This document shows, piece after piece, positions 10,191 through 20,170 of a DNA stretch of 27,987 bases; position 1 is the stretch's first letter, and the number at the start of each line of letters is the position of its first letter. The stretch is taken from NCBI GenBank assembly GCA_000733355.1, contig JNVV01000066.1:195036-223022 (forward strand), read 5' to 3'. The DNA is from Falciphora oryzae. Lineage: Eukaryota; Ascomycota; Sordariomycetes; Magnaporthales; Magnaporthaceae. Under the pieces are notes generated by a model, which was given only the letters and a program-made list of their open reading frames with translations, ran no database searches and was not told where the DNA came from. The position numbers and the translations under genes were made by a program.

Positions 10191-10770
10191 GAGGTGCGGG
10201 GGACCAACGAGCCTAATGCTAATCCGGTTAAAGTAACAACTACAAAGGGAACAAGGTACAAAAGAAAAGGGGGAAATGTTGTGCATGGGCCTTTTAAGCC
10301 TGCCACTATCGCCCGGCGGTAGTGAAATAGTTGGTAGCCTCAGCGAACGAGGCAAAAAGGAAAGGCTTCCAAAGTAGCCGTTTCCAGTACCCGGGTCTAT
10401 CAAAGCCGGGGAAGGGTCCGCCGTTGGCTATTTATTTTCTAACGCCCCAGCCAATTTGCAAAATACAAGGTTGGAAGGGGATTTATTCCGCCTAGCTCGT
10501 GTGCGAACCGTTACGCTTCTGGCCGGGGGCCGGGGGAGCAGTAAGTTCTGGGCTGGACCAGCATCTGACAGTCGCTGGGTGTTCTCGAGCACCGAGCCGG
10601 GGACAGACACGGGCGTATTCGCGGAATCGGGCCTAACTGATGGCGGTCCTTCAGTCAAGAGTTCTATTTACATTTTACGTGATAGGGAGTGTCCGTATAC
10701 ACAACCTAGCGCAAGATCCGCGGCGGGTCCGACAAGCAGCCGCATTAGGGCCTGGAGCAGGCATCACAGA
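10191..10770. other. No recognisable gene
   Basis: GC-rich stretches and a few G runs but no frame with recognisable protein and no repeat partner elsewhere in the window. Short overlapping open frames on both strands look like chance. Confidence 0.4.
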
Positions 10771-11656
10771 ACCACTACGAAGTCGAGCAACAACGCCACT
10801 GCCAGTTTGAGTTGCTTGACTCTGTCGCGACAGCAAGCTTCACGACAACCCCGTCGGACAACTGCATCCTGTCCTCCCCTATATGGTCGAATTTGCTCCC
10901 CAGCATTGCCGATCTGCTGCACGGCAAGCGTGTGCTAGGCGCGATTATTTGCAGTAGCCATCCCGGCTGTTGATGCCAATGGAGGCAGGAGACGTATTGT
11001 GTATCGTATTGCAAGGGGGGACGTTCGCTGCTGGTCTTTGATTATAGGTGGGAGCGATATCCCATCTCGGCCCGGCTTCTCAAAGGAGTGGGAGGCTCGC
11101 CGGTTCCCAACTTGAGCAGCAAGGCATGACCTCGCCCAGACTTCCTTGAAGGGAGCTGTCGAGTTTGGCAGTCGAACAGAAGGACGACGAGGCAGATTGG
11201 CAGCCGTAGAACCTAAGGGCCTGGTTCGCCGGAAACGAACTGTAACTCGATTCTTAACCCGGCCCTAAAGGCATGTCGTAAGCAGAGATAAACTGCGCAT
11301 CGTTATTAGCGTACGTCCCATCACGGCCGTAAACCGATGGACTTACGAGACTCTGTTCGAACCCATCTCGCAAATACTGCGACTGAGGTAGAGAAAACAA
11401 GGAGCAGGGCAACGCCGCAGTTTTATCCGCCTTTCTGCACCGCAAGTGTGGCGCATGTCATGTCATAAAGCGTCGCGGAATCATTGTGGCCGCGCCCTTG
11501 TGGCTGTCTCTCCTTAACGATGGACCCACTACGGTAGCGTTTGACGCACACTGCGAGATTGGCCTATCAAATTTGGCTCACCACACGTGTCTGCTAACAG
11601 AGAGCCCACTCGTCTGCGTTCCGATCGAGGACGTATCGTACGACCTTGCTGGTTAG
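10771..11656 (+). pseudogene. Decayed unknown protein gene with frameshifts
   Basis: No family recognised. Successive frame segments have protein-like composition: HYEVEQQRHCQFELLDSV through LLPSIADLLHGKRVLGAII (about 10771-10964), GDVLCIVLQGGTFAAGL (about 10990-11040), YRWERYPISARLLKGVGG, then a stop-free frame at 11387-11656 reading FLHRKCGACHVIKRRG and APLWLSLLNDGPTTVAFDAH. They switch frame and are separated by stops, so an intact product is impossible without several corrections. I infer one ancient gene in pieces. An alternative is chance open frames in GC-rich DNA. Confidence 0.35.
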
Positions 11657-11799
11657 GAGGGTGATGAGCTGGCTCCTCGACTAGAAACGACACCACCCAT
11701 TCCCACCAGTCGTTAAACCCTTGACTGTGAGCTCATGCAGTCGGGTTACGTCATCGTGTTGCCCCACTGGTCTTTCGTATTGTCCTGGTCGTGGCGTTT

Positions 11800-12035
11800 G
11801 GCCGACATTCTGACGGCTGGCGCGTCGGCGCAGGGTGTTGTTGGTGCAGTGGCGCGAGAGCTCGTCGGCCTTGCTCGCGACGAAGAGGCCAACGCCGTCA
11901 TGCTAGCGGCGGAGCTTAGCGTAGAATTCGTCCTCGACTTGCTTTAGCGCGGCGTCCTGGTCGCCAGGGATCGCGATGGCGTGGGTACTGCCAGCGTGGC
12001 TACGACGAATGTGGAACCCCATGCATGCATGTAGC
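11800..12035 (-). pseudogene. Unknown charged gene fragment
   Basis: On the minus strand AIAIPGDQDAALKQVEDEFY is followed by AKLRR, one stop, and HDGVGLFVASKADELSRHC in the same frame. The composition looks like a real helical protein, but no upstream or downstream continuation is readable. The opposite strand also has an ATG-started 70-codon frame (11735-11947), probably a shadow. Function unknown. Confidence 0.3.
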
Positions 12036-12040
12036 CAACC

Positions 12041-12615
12041 TTGGCGTGTGCGGGTTCCCTTTGGCTCGTGGGTCGCCAACTCAAACCACGTTGTTGCTGC
12101 GGCAATACCGACACCCGCACTCCATCCTACGACCGGTGTTTCTGTTTCGCAATTGCACAGAATCCCCGGCCAGACTCTACCGCGCCGGCCGCGTTTTCGA
12201 CAGCGCCGTTCGTTAGGCGGCCACGTAGTCCTCCTCCTCTCCATTGTTTTTGCGCTCTTATTTCTGCGCTTTTCGTGCAGCCGTACCAAAGTGTGCCAAG
12301 GTTCTTTTTTTTCGGAGCACCTGCATATTTCACTTGCTCAAGGAGTTGCCCCCGTGTGGCAGGTTCATTGGCTGCGGGGTATCCTCCAACCGTGCAAATC
12401 GCGCGCGGGGAAATTCTCCTCCGAGCTGACCACCACCCACCCCAGCCCTTCTTTGACATTAGCGGCTGAAGGTTGGTCGACATCACCCCGGATCAAACGC
12501 GCATCCATGCCGCGCTGCTACCCAATCGCTCCTACCCAATCGTTCCCACGGCAGTAAGGCTGATCTCGAACGCCTTCTCAGACCTAAATACCTCAGTCTG
12601 CGCTGATGGCCAGTC
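12041..12615. other. No recognisable gene
   Basis: Several overlapping open frames occur on both strands but none shows a motif, codon pattern or continuation. It includes the presumptive 5' flank of the DUF7924-like gene that starts at 12616. Confidence 0.35.
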
Positions 12616-14679
12616 ATGACGGCACCGCAGAACGGAAAAAAACGACGCGCCGACGAGCCCTCGCGAGACCCGCCACCGAAGAAAAGACGACAGGACGACA
12701 AAGATCCCGACGATTATCTTATCACTTGGCGATATCCGCCCGAATTCTAGGACCGCCTGTCGACGATCCCGCTAGAGCAAGCCGCCTTGGAGGAACTGGA
12801 CCGGCGGAACAGCACCAGGCCTTCATTTCCTCCGCGTCCGACACGTCCCGCACAGCATCTCCTGTTCGGGGTTACTCGCGATATCATCCCCAAGATCGCC
12901 CGATTCGCACGGCACGGCGGCCCAGATTCGACCGATCTCCGGGGTTACCCTAACCCGATGTCACACGGAAGAACCCGTGGACCTAACTAGTCGGCATCAC
13001 GAGTCGGCCTTACGGAGGTTCGAAGACCCGCATAGGCGGTCAGCGGCCCTAAGGCCAAGCGGTGAAGGTCGGAAGGCAGTGTGAATCATGTACTCGATAC
13101 TTCGCACGGATCACAAAGGGTCTATATAAACCCTGCCATCTCCTATGTCCTTCACGAAAGATTCCTCCCTCCTCAAGCATCTCTTGAGCCCATAGAAAGA
13201 TTATCTGCAATCTAGAGATTCTTTCTCCAAGCCGTCCTTGACCCCTTGTTACACCCGAACAGCAAAGCCATAAGCTCCTCATCACGAGGCCGAGCGACCG
13301 GGTCCACCAATCCAACAACTGTTGCGTCGACGACAAGAAGCAAAAAGTCGAAGACGCCGTACGACCGCGGGTGCGAACAGCACTTCATCGACAACGATAT
13401 ACACCCGAGCTGGGATTCGCAAGCGCCAGATCTGGAAGACTTGGACTCCGCGCTCGCGGTCCCAAAGCCATCCCTTTCGCCATCCCAGTTCTCTCATAGG
13501 GCATTTTCGAATTTTCAAAAGATTAATGCTTAAGCTAAGGACGAGGAGGATGTTAAAATGCGTGTCCTTCCTACGATTGCTGGTACAACAGACCAAACGT
13601 CCTCCATGGACACGATATTTGGGAATCTCGCTCCGCTCACGGACGGCTCGCTAGCACCAGCCAAACCCGATGTTTACTACGGCGCGTTTCCTAAAAAACT
13701 CGATCGATCCATCCGCGACGAGCTCGGCCACCACATCATCCCATCAACCATAGAAAACAAACCTTTAGTGCCTAACTTTTTCACAGAAATCAAGGGACCG
13801 AACGGGTCTGCAGCCGTGATGCAAAGACAAGCACGCTACGACGGGGCGATTGGAGCCCGCGGCATATACAGCTTACAGAACTACGGCAATAACGAGCCTG
13901 TTTATGACGGTATGCCTTACACATTCAGCTCGACTTACCACGACGGCCAGCTCAAGCTCTACGCCCACCACACCACCGAGCCGACCACTCCCGGAGGACG
14001 GCCGGAGTACCACATGACCCAAATTGATGCCTTTGCCATAACGGCCAAACGGGAAGCCTTCGTGCAAGGCGCTACCGCATTTAGGAACGCCCGCGATTTG
14101 GCGAAACAGTACCGGGACGGCTTTATTCAAATAGCAAACGAAAAGGCACGGCAACCTGGCGAGGAAAACCAAACAGCAACAGGCACAACAGTGGTACAGC
14201 ATGGTAAAGGCTCAAGTCCTAACGAATTCGTGGATTGTGAGGAGTTCCCTTCAACACTCGACGTCCACAAGGAAGCGTCCGGTCCGCACCCTTAACAAAG
14301 TTTCGTTAGTGTTAACGATTACATTCCACGCCAAGCCACTCATACCGGACCGCGTTTTCCCCAATATCTTTTCGATAATAACGACGATCAGCAAAATAAA
14401 AGCTAATCACCCGTGCCGTTTAACACTTTCCAAGACCTGGAGGCAAACGTCGAGACGAGCTTCACGTTAAGCTTTGCGCCGAGCTTCCCGTTATCGGGCC
14501 ACCGCCCCGCCCATAGTCACGGATCCCATTCTAAGCGCCTTAGGAATTCACAAAATCCACTATCAAAACCCCATATTGCAGGAGATTATCACAAGGCTGG
14601 ACCCCCACGCCCTAGCAAAAAGAAAACTAAAAACAAGTCGCTTAGCTTAGGAGGAGCAGAAGGGAACGATGCTAACTGA
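12616..14679 (+). pseudogene. DUF7924-like PD-(D/E)XK-type gene, broken by RIP-type stops and a solo LTR
   Basis: Fungal-specific family of unknown role, likely a nuclease-fold protein. The chosen ATG (12616) opens a basic, NLS-like N-terminus (KKRRADEPS...PPPKKRRQDD). Removing the 295-bp solo LTR and one 5-bp duplication leaves 1764 nt, 588 codons in a single frame with no indel. The frame is broken only by TAG 12748, TAA 13531, TAA 14293 and TAA 14404 before the final TGA at 14677. The core (13700-14150) has NFFTEIKGPNGS, resembling an E-x-K nuclease motif (Glu 13786, Lys 13792). It continues with QARYDGAIGARG, SSTYHDGQLKLYAHH, GGRPEYHMTQ and FRNARDLAKQYRDG, which I recognise as the DUF7924 signature. 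The C-terminus is low-complexity and Lys-rich (PSKKKTKNKS). No intron is required. Confidence 0.82.
12959..13253 (+). mobile_element. Solo LTR, family A (295 bp), TSD CCCGA
   Basis: Runs TGTCACACGG to CTTGTTACA with a TATA-like CTATATAAACC at about 13122-13132. Target duplication cccga lies at 12954-12958 and 13254-13258. It is nearly identical to the inverted copy at 2098-2392. It interrupts the DUF7924-like gene between the YPNP and NSKAISSSS segments. Insert plus duplication is 300 nt, so the frame phase is kept, but the LTR itself has stops. Confidence 0.95.
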
Positions 14680-15108
14680 ATGGAACGCGGGTATAGCGAG
14701 ATGGGAGTATTGGGATGAAAGGCAACAAATCAGGCTGTATTGGAAGGCAAGAAATGGCGTCCGGTTGATTAAAAGAAATTTAGTTCGAGATACCCCGGTG
14801 TTTCTTTCATTGATGTTATGTTTATAATAGTTTTTGAAACATGTATAGGTGAAAAACAGATTGAGAGGCAGTGACCGCCGACGAGGCTTGCTGCAAACTC
14901 GACGCATATGGCTTTAAGCTCCCCTTCGTGTTGCGAAAGAACCCGTACGTGGATCGAGTACCTTTGCTACAAGTAGTACTGGCCCTGCCTAGACGGTGCC
15001 GAGCACTTGCCTTAGTTTCTTTTTACGTTATTTCTTCCATCCTGCTTAGCCCCGCAATTCTCTTTTCGTTCCAGTATCAGGTTTGTGGTTATACGGCGCC
15101 AGGCCCTA
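14680..15108. other. Unassigned flank between the DUF7924-like gene and the pogo element
   Basis: Nothing recognisable. An ATG-started frame from 14871 has some protein-like character (ACCKLDAYGFKLPFVLRK, then a hydrophobic stretch) but runs into the transposon TIR and has no continuation after 17470. The TA target dinucleotide of the transposon is at 15107-15108. Confidence 0.4.
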
Positions 15109-15158
15109 AGTCAAAACACCCCATGACCGTGCACCCCCATGACCGCGCACGAGCGTAC
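15109..15158 (+). repeat. Left terminal inverted repeat of the pogo element
   Basis: 50 bp starting AGTCAAAACACCCC and ending GAGCGTAC. It contains two tandem copies of CCCATGACCG(T/C)GCAC, likely transposase-binding repeats. It matches the right TIR except for AA/GG at positions 5-6 and T/C in the first internal repeat. Confidence 0.93.
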
Positions 15159-15254
15159 CTCCACCACCAGTGCAACGCGCACACAATTTATTTCCACCGT
15201 TCGATCAATTTTCATCTGTTTGATCTAGTTTTTGGTGCATTTTGTAAGCGGGAA

Positions 15255-15756
15255 TGTAACAGGTCTCGGCCCTACTATAGCAAGCTACAGCAGTGTCAAG
15301 CCTAAAAAGGGGGGGGGGGGGGTTTCTCAAAGAGATCTCAAAGGTCCAGCAGTTCAACAGTCGTATTTGTGCAGGGCTCAACAAGCCTATGGTAATGGGT
15401 AGGTGGAAACAAAAACGATAGCTTGCCCTCCAGACTCCCTTCACAGGAGGTCCCTCGGGCCCTTCTTATGCTTGGCCGTCCGGCCATCCTTCGGTTGTCG
15501 TCGGTACGCCGCGGCGTCCGTACGGGGCTGGGTATGCTCTGTCCCCTTATTAGGGTTTGGAGCTTGGATACACCTTGACTAGCTGAGCGTCCGTATCCGC
15601 GGAGGCTAGCCGGTATGCGTGTCCTAGAGCTAAACTCTCTTGATCCGCACGTCCTTCGGGGCTTGCGCCCCTCTGGCCACCGCCCGGAGTCCTCCTCTAA
15701 GGCCACCGGTGGCGGCCCCTAGGGCTGCTGGTCATAGTTCTGTGCGGGGTGTTACA
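15255..15756 (-). mobile_element. Solo LTR, family B (502 bp), TSD GGGAA
   Basis: TGTAACAGG to GTGTTACA with gggaa at 15250-15254 and 15757-15761. It is the same family as the old LTR at 1997-2803. Orientation is taken from that copy's polypurine tract. It contains a run of 14 G at 15309-15322. It lies inside the pogo element between the left TIR and the transposase, ending 6 bp before the ATG. It is far less mutated than the 1997 copy. Confidence 0.95.
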
Positions 15757-15762
15757 GGGAAG

Positions 15763-17370
15763 ATGCCCGTTCGTTATACAGAAGAAAATATCAATGAAGC
15801 TTTCGATTTACTCCGCCGGGGGTGGTCAATCCGTGGTGCCGCCCGGGAGATAGCGATCCCGGAGTCCACCCTCCGGGGCCGGGTTCACGGCGCGGAAGCT
15901 ATCCGGCAAGCAAAAGAACTACGGCAACGGCTTTCCGGTGTACAAGAGAAGCATTTAGCTACTTAGGTACGCCTGCAAGCCGCTCTGGGGCCTCCTTTAA
16001 CGCATGGAGAGTTACGCTATTACGCGCAAGAGATCCTCAAAGCCGCCGGCGACTCTACGCCTTTGGGGAAACGTTGGCCGGCGGCTTTTTTACAGCGGCA
16101 TCCGGAAATCCAAATCCACAAAAGCCGGGGCATGGAAAGGGAACGCGTTAACGGGGCTACAACGGCCGTAATCAAAAAGTGGTGGCACCGCTTCGAAATA
16201 CCAGAAATCAAAGAGATTCCTCCCCAATACCGCTGGAACGTTAACGAAAGCGGCCTTTAAAAGGGCCGCACGGGCAACGGCCTCGTTTTAGGTGCTTCGG
16301 GCACCCGGCCGTTGCAAAGAAAAGAGCCGGGGAAACGCACTTGGACTTTTTTTATCGAATGCATCTCCGCCACGGGGGTAAAGCTTCGGCCGCTTATTAT
16401 ATTTAAGGGAAAATACGTGCAGGACCAATGGTTTCCCGAAGGAAACGGCCAATTTAACGATTGGGAGTTCATTTGTACGGATAACGGGTGGACTACGGAC
16501 CGCACCGGCGTTAAGTGGCTCGAAAAGATCTACCTCCCGGCCACCCGCCCCGACCCTCCCTCAAAGCGCCTCCTAATTCTAGATAGCCACAGATCTTACG
16601 TCACAAAGCGTTTTCAGTTCCTTTGCTACTAGAACGACGTTTTTCTCCTTTATTTGCCAGCCCACTTGTCGCACGTTTTGCAGCCACTTGATTTAGCGGT
16701 CTTCTTACCCCTAAAAAGGGCGTATAAAGCCGTGATTTTCGCCCTAGCCCTTTTTTGTTGCTTTACGGCGGTAGGCAAACGAGAGTTTTTAAAAGCATAT
16801 AAGCACGTACGAAATAAAGGCATTACGGTAGTTAATATCAAAGCGGGTTGGTATGCATTTAGCTTATGGCCGGTGCGTTTAACAAAGCCGCTTATAAGCC
16901 GGCTTTTGCTCGAAAACTCTAACAAAAACGATCACGAGGCTCCTAAAACCCCTACGAGGCAACAAGGGCGACAAAAAAAACCCCCGAGGTTGCCTAACGC
17001 CGCCAAAAGAGACTGGAGCACTCCCAAGCAAAGTCGAGAGTTGGCCTCCCAGATAGAGGATTTTAGCCGTACAATCCCGACCACCCCCACCAAGCGGCTT
17101 TGGCTTAGGAAAGTCCGCAAAGGCTACGAGTTAAAGGATTTAAAAATCACTGTAGCCTCGCAAAAAATCAAGGCGTTGGAGGCACAATTGGAGGCACTGC
17201 AGGGGCGGAAAAGGAAGGCAGTTAAGCCGGACCCGAACGAGACGTTTGTATCTGGGAGGCGGATTTACCAAAAAAGACGTGGGATTTTGGAGGAGCCTGA
17301 GGCATCATTGGAATCGCCAGACGATCCTAAGCAGGAAGATACCCAGGATTGCATCGTTGTGGGTTGTTAA
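15763..17370 (+). pseudogene. Pogo/Fot transposase with three RIP-type stops and a mutated catalytic Asp
   Basis: Transposase for TA-targeted cut-and-paste transposition; 536 codons, a normal length for the family. Order: psq-type HTH (residues about 1-60, RYTEENINEAFDLLRRG...STLRGRV), CENPB/Tc5-type HTH (about 70-145, LGKRWPAAFLQRHPE), DDE domain, and a charged coiled C-terminus (about 370-535). Nonsense codons fall at residues 68 (TAG 15964), 166 (TAA 16258) and 290 (TAG 16630); no frameshift. The first catalytic Asp is Asn161 (WNVNESG, codon 16243), a TG->TA change. The other two remain: Asp274 (LILDSHRSY) and Asp310 (LQPLDLAVF), a DD35D spacing. The ATG is at 15763, directly downstream of the solo LTR. 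Confidence 0.93.
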
Positions 17371-17418
17371 TAGCTTCATTTTGCAGATATAAAACGGCGT
17401 TGTTGGTGGTGCGGATCC

Positions 17419-17468
17419 GTACGCTCGTGCGCGGTCATGGGGGTGCGCGGTCATGGGGTGTTCCGACT
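17419..17468 (-). repeat. Right terminal inverted repeat of the pogo element
   Basis: Reverse complement AGTCGGAACACCCC...GAGCGTAC, the 50-bp partner of 15109-15158. It is followed by TA at 17469-17470. Confidence 0.93.
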
Positions 17469-17521
17469 TAGTAGGACCAGCGACTTTGGCACAGCCAGGG
17501 CAGCCCGCGACGCCTTAGCCG

Positions 17522-18019
17522 TCACGACGTAGCCGAGCCGGCGCATCTCCTAGACCGTGTGCAGGCACCAGACGAAAAGGCGGCGCGTAGCCGAGCAAGT
17601 CCCATTTGGAGATGACGAACGTTACGTCGGTGGCGCTGAGCCCCTCGTTCCAGGCCGCGCCGGCTGGTTCCCAGGGCCAAGGGAGGTCGAGGAACGTCCC
17701 GGAGAGGGAGAGAGGTATGAACGGGAAGGGTTATGTATGCGAAAGTGCAGACGTACACGGCCGCAGTGAACACGGGCTTGCTATCCCGCGTAATTGTGCC
17801 GGACTTTATTGAGGGTACGCCCTCGCCGAATCCGTCTTTAAGACCGAGCTCGTCCGATATGTGCATGCCGTTGGGCAGCATGGCGACGCTGGCACCGACG
17901 TGCGGGACCCATTCGCCGTGCGACTCTAGAACGATGAAGTCGATGCCGAGGATGTTGGCGAGCGCCAGGCCGGCGACACCGCTGCCGACGAGGATGGCCT
18001 CAAAGCCGTGTCTTGCCAT
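17522..18019 (-). pseudogene. FAD-dependent monooxygenase N-terminal fragment
   Basis: The minus-strand start MARHGFEAILVGSGVAGLAL is a Rossmann FAD-binding fold (GxGxxG). It is followed by FIVLESHGEWVPHVGAS and LPNGMHISDELGL, the second strand and GAS-x-x-x-x-PNG segment of class A flavin monooxygenases (PaxM/salicylate hydroxylase-like). Recognisable similarity stops near 17755 after DSKPVF. A different frame downstream reads TDVTFVISKWDLLGY, perhaps the continuation after an intron or frameshift. The substrate-binding and second FAD (GD) motifs are absent, so it is a truncated gene, likely a relic of a secondary-metabolism oxidase. Confidence 0.65.
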
Positions 18020-18965
18020 TGCGCAGCGCTCCCGCTGGAAGTCGCCGGCGTTTCCTTTTTCCTATGTAAGCCCGCACCTGATCGGGTGCGCTCTATCGAA
18101 TCAACGCCCATAGAGGTAATTGGGCAGTCTTCCCCGTGCCCTTGACACAATGGGGTAACACTGGGCTTATGACCGGAAACCGGCGCAAGAGAAAGTCACC
18201 ATCACCAGAGACTGCCAAGTATTTCTCCGCGCTGATGCAGCGTCTCGACGCTTGCTGACTGACTTTGGCGGATGCATGCCGGCTCATGCCAAACCCATGT
18301 ACAAGTACTTCGGGGAAAGCTGGATGGTTTTTTTCTTGGCCCTACATTTGTAGCCAACACTTATGGCCTGCAGCTTTACGTCACAGGCGATGGAGGGCCA
18401 GCGCACGGCATACTGCCAGCTTTCGTTAAGCGTGTGTGGAAGCTTTCCCATGCCGCCCCAAACCGGAGTCGGCCGAAATGGAACAGTGGAGGATAAGCGA
18501 TTGCAATACTGTGTGAGGCCCGGCTCGCCACTTCCCAGCATCGGATATGACGCGTCCGTAATGCAAGGGGAACGCGCCGGCGGCCCAAGTCATGTCCGAA
18601 GGCACCTGGCGCGTTCAACGAGGAGAAGATATTCACGCTGCTGCATCAAGTCACTTATCACAGATTTGCCAACGCGTAAAGGCGTGATGACCCTGCAGCC
18701 CAGCCACGGTTTTATCCTAGCATGTTCAAGGCGGAGCGCTAGGGTATCGTCCGGGGATCGCCAAAACAAAAGCCCATTTTTAGCCGCATCGTCCATAGAA
18801 AGCTGCAGGTTCTTGCAGGGACACCCACGGTTCGGTTCCGAACGTGGGGTGTACATGGGTTTAGAAAAGTGGGCTCTAATGGTCGTTGAAATAAAGCCGG
18901 AACGCTTATCTAGACGGCGTACCCCTGGGCCTAGGAAGACGTTCCACACAAGGGTGACTCGGCTT
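18020..18965. other. No recognisable gene
   Basis: About 0.95 kb with overlapping frames on both strands and no motif, repeat partner or splice-supported coding segment. It is probably intergenic or fully eroded. Confidence 0.4.
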
Positions 18966-19687
18966 ACCTTTGGACTCCCAGACGTCCAAGCCGCGCGAGG
19001 AGCTTGCTGACGACGTCACGGCGGGAGCGCAGTCTACCACCCTCCAGCCGCATCTCCGGTTTCGCTGTCCTACCCTAATCCGGTCGCGCTCGACCAAGAA
19101 TGCATCGCAGCGATACCGGTTTAAATTGACGACGATAAATAGGTCTGGGTTTGGCTGCGGCCATCAGGCCACCTGCAGTCGGCGGAAGAAGAAAGTTGTG
19201 GAATCCAGGCCGAGCACGAATCCTCGTAATGAGCCCGCTGAATTTCTGGTCCGCTTCACGACGTCGTTTCGCTCGCGATCCCCACGAAGACGTGTCACCG
19301 CTAGGATCCGCAGAAGTTGGTCGGTCCGCCGGCGAGTCCAGGGCGTCTCGAAGGACGATGAACTCGTCCGCCAAACTGGGATGCTTTCGCTTGAGATCGG
19401 AAATATCTCCGCGCATGTCCATCAGCAGCCCAGCAATAACGCCGCAACCGAGTTCGAGAGGCTGAAAAGCGTGACAGGCTTCCTTTCCCGCATATAGAGC
19501 CGTAGCGGCAGCCGCTGAAGCCAGGCCTGCGGAGTCTGCAAGCATGTGCTGCTTGTCGGTGTCGTTCAGGGGCCGGGGGCTCACAGTGGGAAGGAGGAAG
19601 GAGTTCCAAGTTTCCTGCAGCAACTGGCTTGATTTGTCCCAGTTTCGCTGCGTTGCGAGGATGTTCCGGTCCGTCCGAATCGCGCGC
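18966..19687 (-). pseudogene. CHAT-protein remnant (linker plus first CHAT strand)
   Basis: Minus-strand reading WDKSSQLLQETWNSFLLPTV, NDTDKQHMLADSAGLAS, HAFQPLELGCGVIAGLLMDM, RGDISDLKRKHPSLADEFI and FHNFLLPPTAGGLMAAA matches the conserved helical region before CHAT domains in fungal TPR-CHAT proteins. A frameshift near 19140 follows: the next piece, FIVVNLNRYRCDAFLVERD, is the first CHAT strand in another frame. RLRSRRDVVSKLLARLG (about 19000-19050) lies in a third. The His/Cys catalytic part of CHAT is absent. Intact family members are caspase-like protease-domain proteins, often in signalling or incompatibility contexts; this copy cannot be functional. Confidence 0.72.
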
Positions 19688-20170
19688 TCACTTGAGGATC
19701 TGCACGGCCGGCTTCTGGGCCTCTCCACACATGCTGATGACCATGCCGGTAAACGAGGTCGCGTACCCGGCGTGCAGAAGGCGGACGCAGAAGGGCCAGC
19801 CCTTGGGCCACTCGGAGTCGGATTCGAAATGCCAAACACGAAGGCGGCGTCGTGGCGGCCGTTTTTGGCCATGGCGAGGACGGGAACGATAATGGCAATG
19901 GAAACCGGCAAAAGGACCAGAAGGTAGCGGCGGTTTGTATACAGGACAAACCAGGTCAGCACGACGAGGGAAGGGTGCCTTGGGGAGCGAAAGAAGACGA
20001 GGTTGAGATCGAGCCACGGCACCACTTGTTGCCCAGGGCGGAGGCTGCAGGGTGATTGCCAGGAAGGTTGAGGAAGACCTGGTAGGTCTGGGTGGCGAAG
20101 GTGCCGTCCTGGCGGGTCTCGGAGACGCCGTCGGAAAGCCCGACCTGGTAAGGCGCGCCCTTGAAGACGT
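19688..20170 (-). pseudogene. Amino acid/choline permease fragment
   Basis: Membrane-segment text on the minus strand: HPSLVVLTWFVLYTNRRYLL followed by LPVSIAIIVPVLAMAKNGR and HDAAFVFGISN. A frameshift near 19830 leads to WPKGWPFCVRLLHAGYATSF and TGMVISMCGEAQKPAVQ, ending at TGA 19688. The pattern (cytoplasmic loop, F-V-F, W-P-x-G-W, M-C-x-E-x-x-x-P-x-x-x-x-P/L-K) is that of fungal GABA/choline-type APC permeases around TM5-TM6. YQVFLNLPGNHPAASALGNK upstream is in yet another frame. It directly abuts the CHAT remnant, and the first frame reads through into it. Confidence 0.6.

Larger units (their letters stand above)
15109..17468 (+). mobile_element. Fot/pogo-type Tc1-mariner DNA transposon, inactive
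   Basis: 2360 bp (1853 bp after removing the nested solo LTR and one TSD), flanked by TA at 15107-15108 and 17469-17470. It has 50-bp terminal inverted repeats and a single transposase frame. Size, TA target, long TIRs with internal direct repeats and a pogo-type DDD transposase place it with Fot-like elements of filamentous fungi. RIP-type stops make it non-autonomous. Confidence 0.93.

Noticed and set aside
11800..12035. SPX-domain phosphate-sensing protein fragment
   Set aside because: The charged helix is only vaguely similar and the defining N-terminal SPX motifs are absent; left unnamed.
2098..13253. Inverted family A LTRs as termini of one large composite element
   Set aside because: Each copy has its own distinct 5-bp target duplication (cagtc and cccga), so they are independent solo LTR insertions.
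13049..13336. 95-codon minus-strand ORF across the solo LTR
   Set aside because: It falls almost wholly within the non-coding family A LTR and antisense to the DUF7924-like frame.
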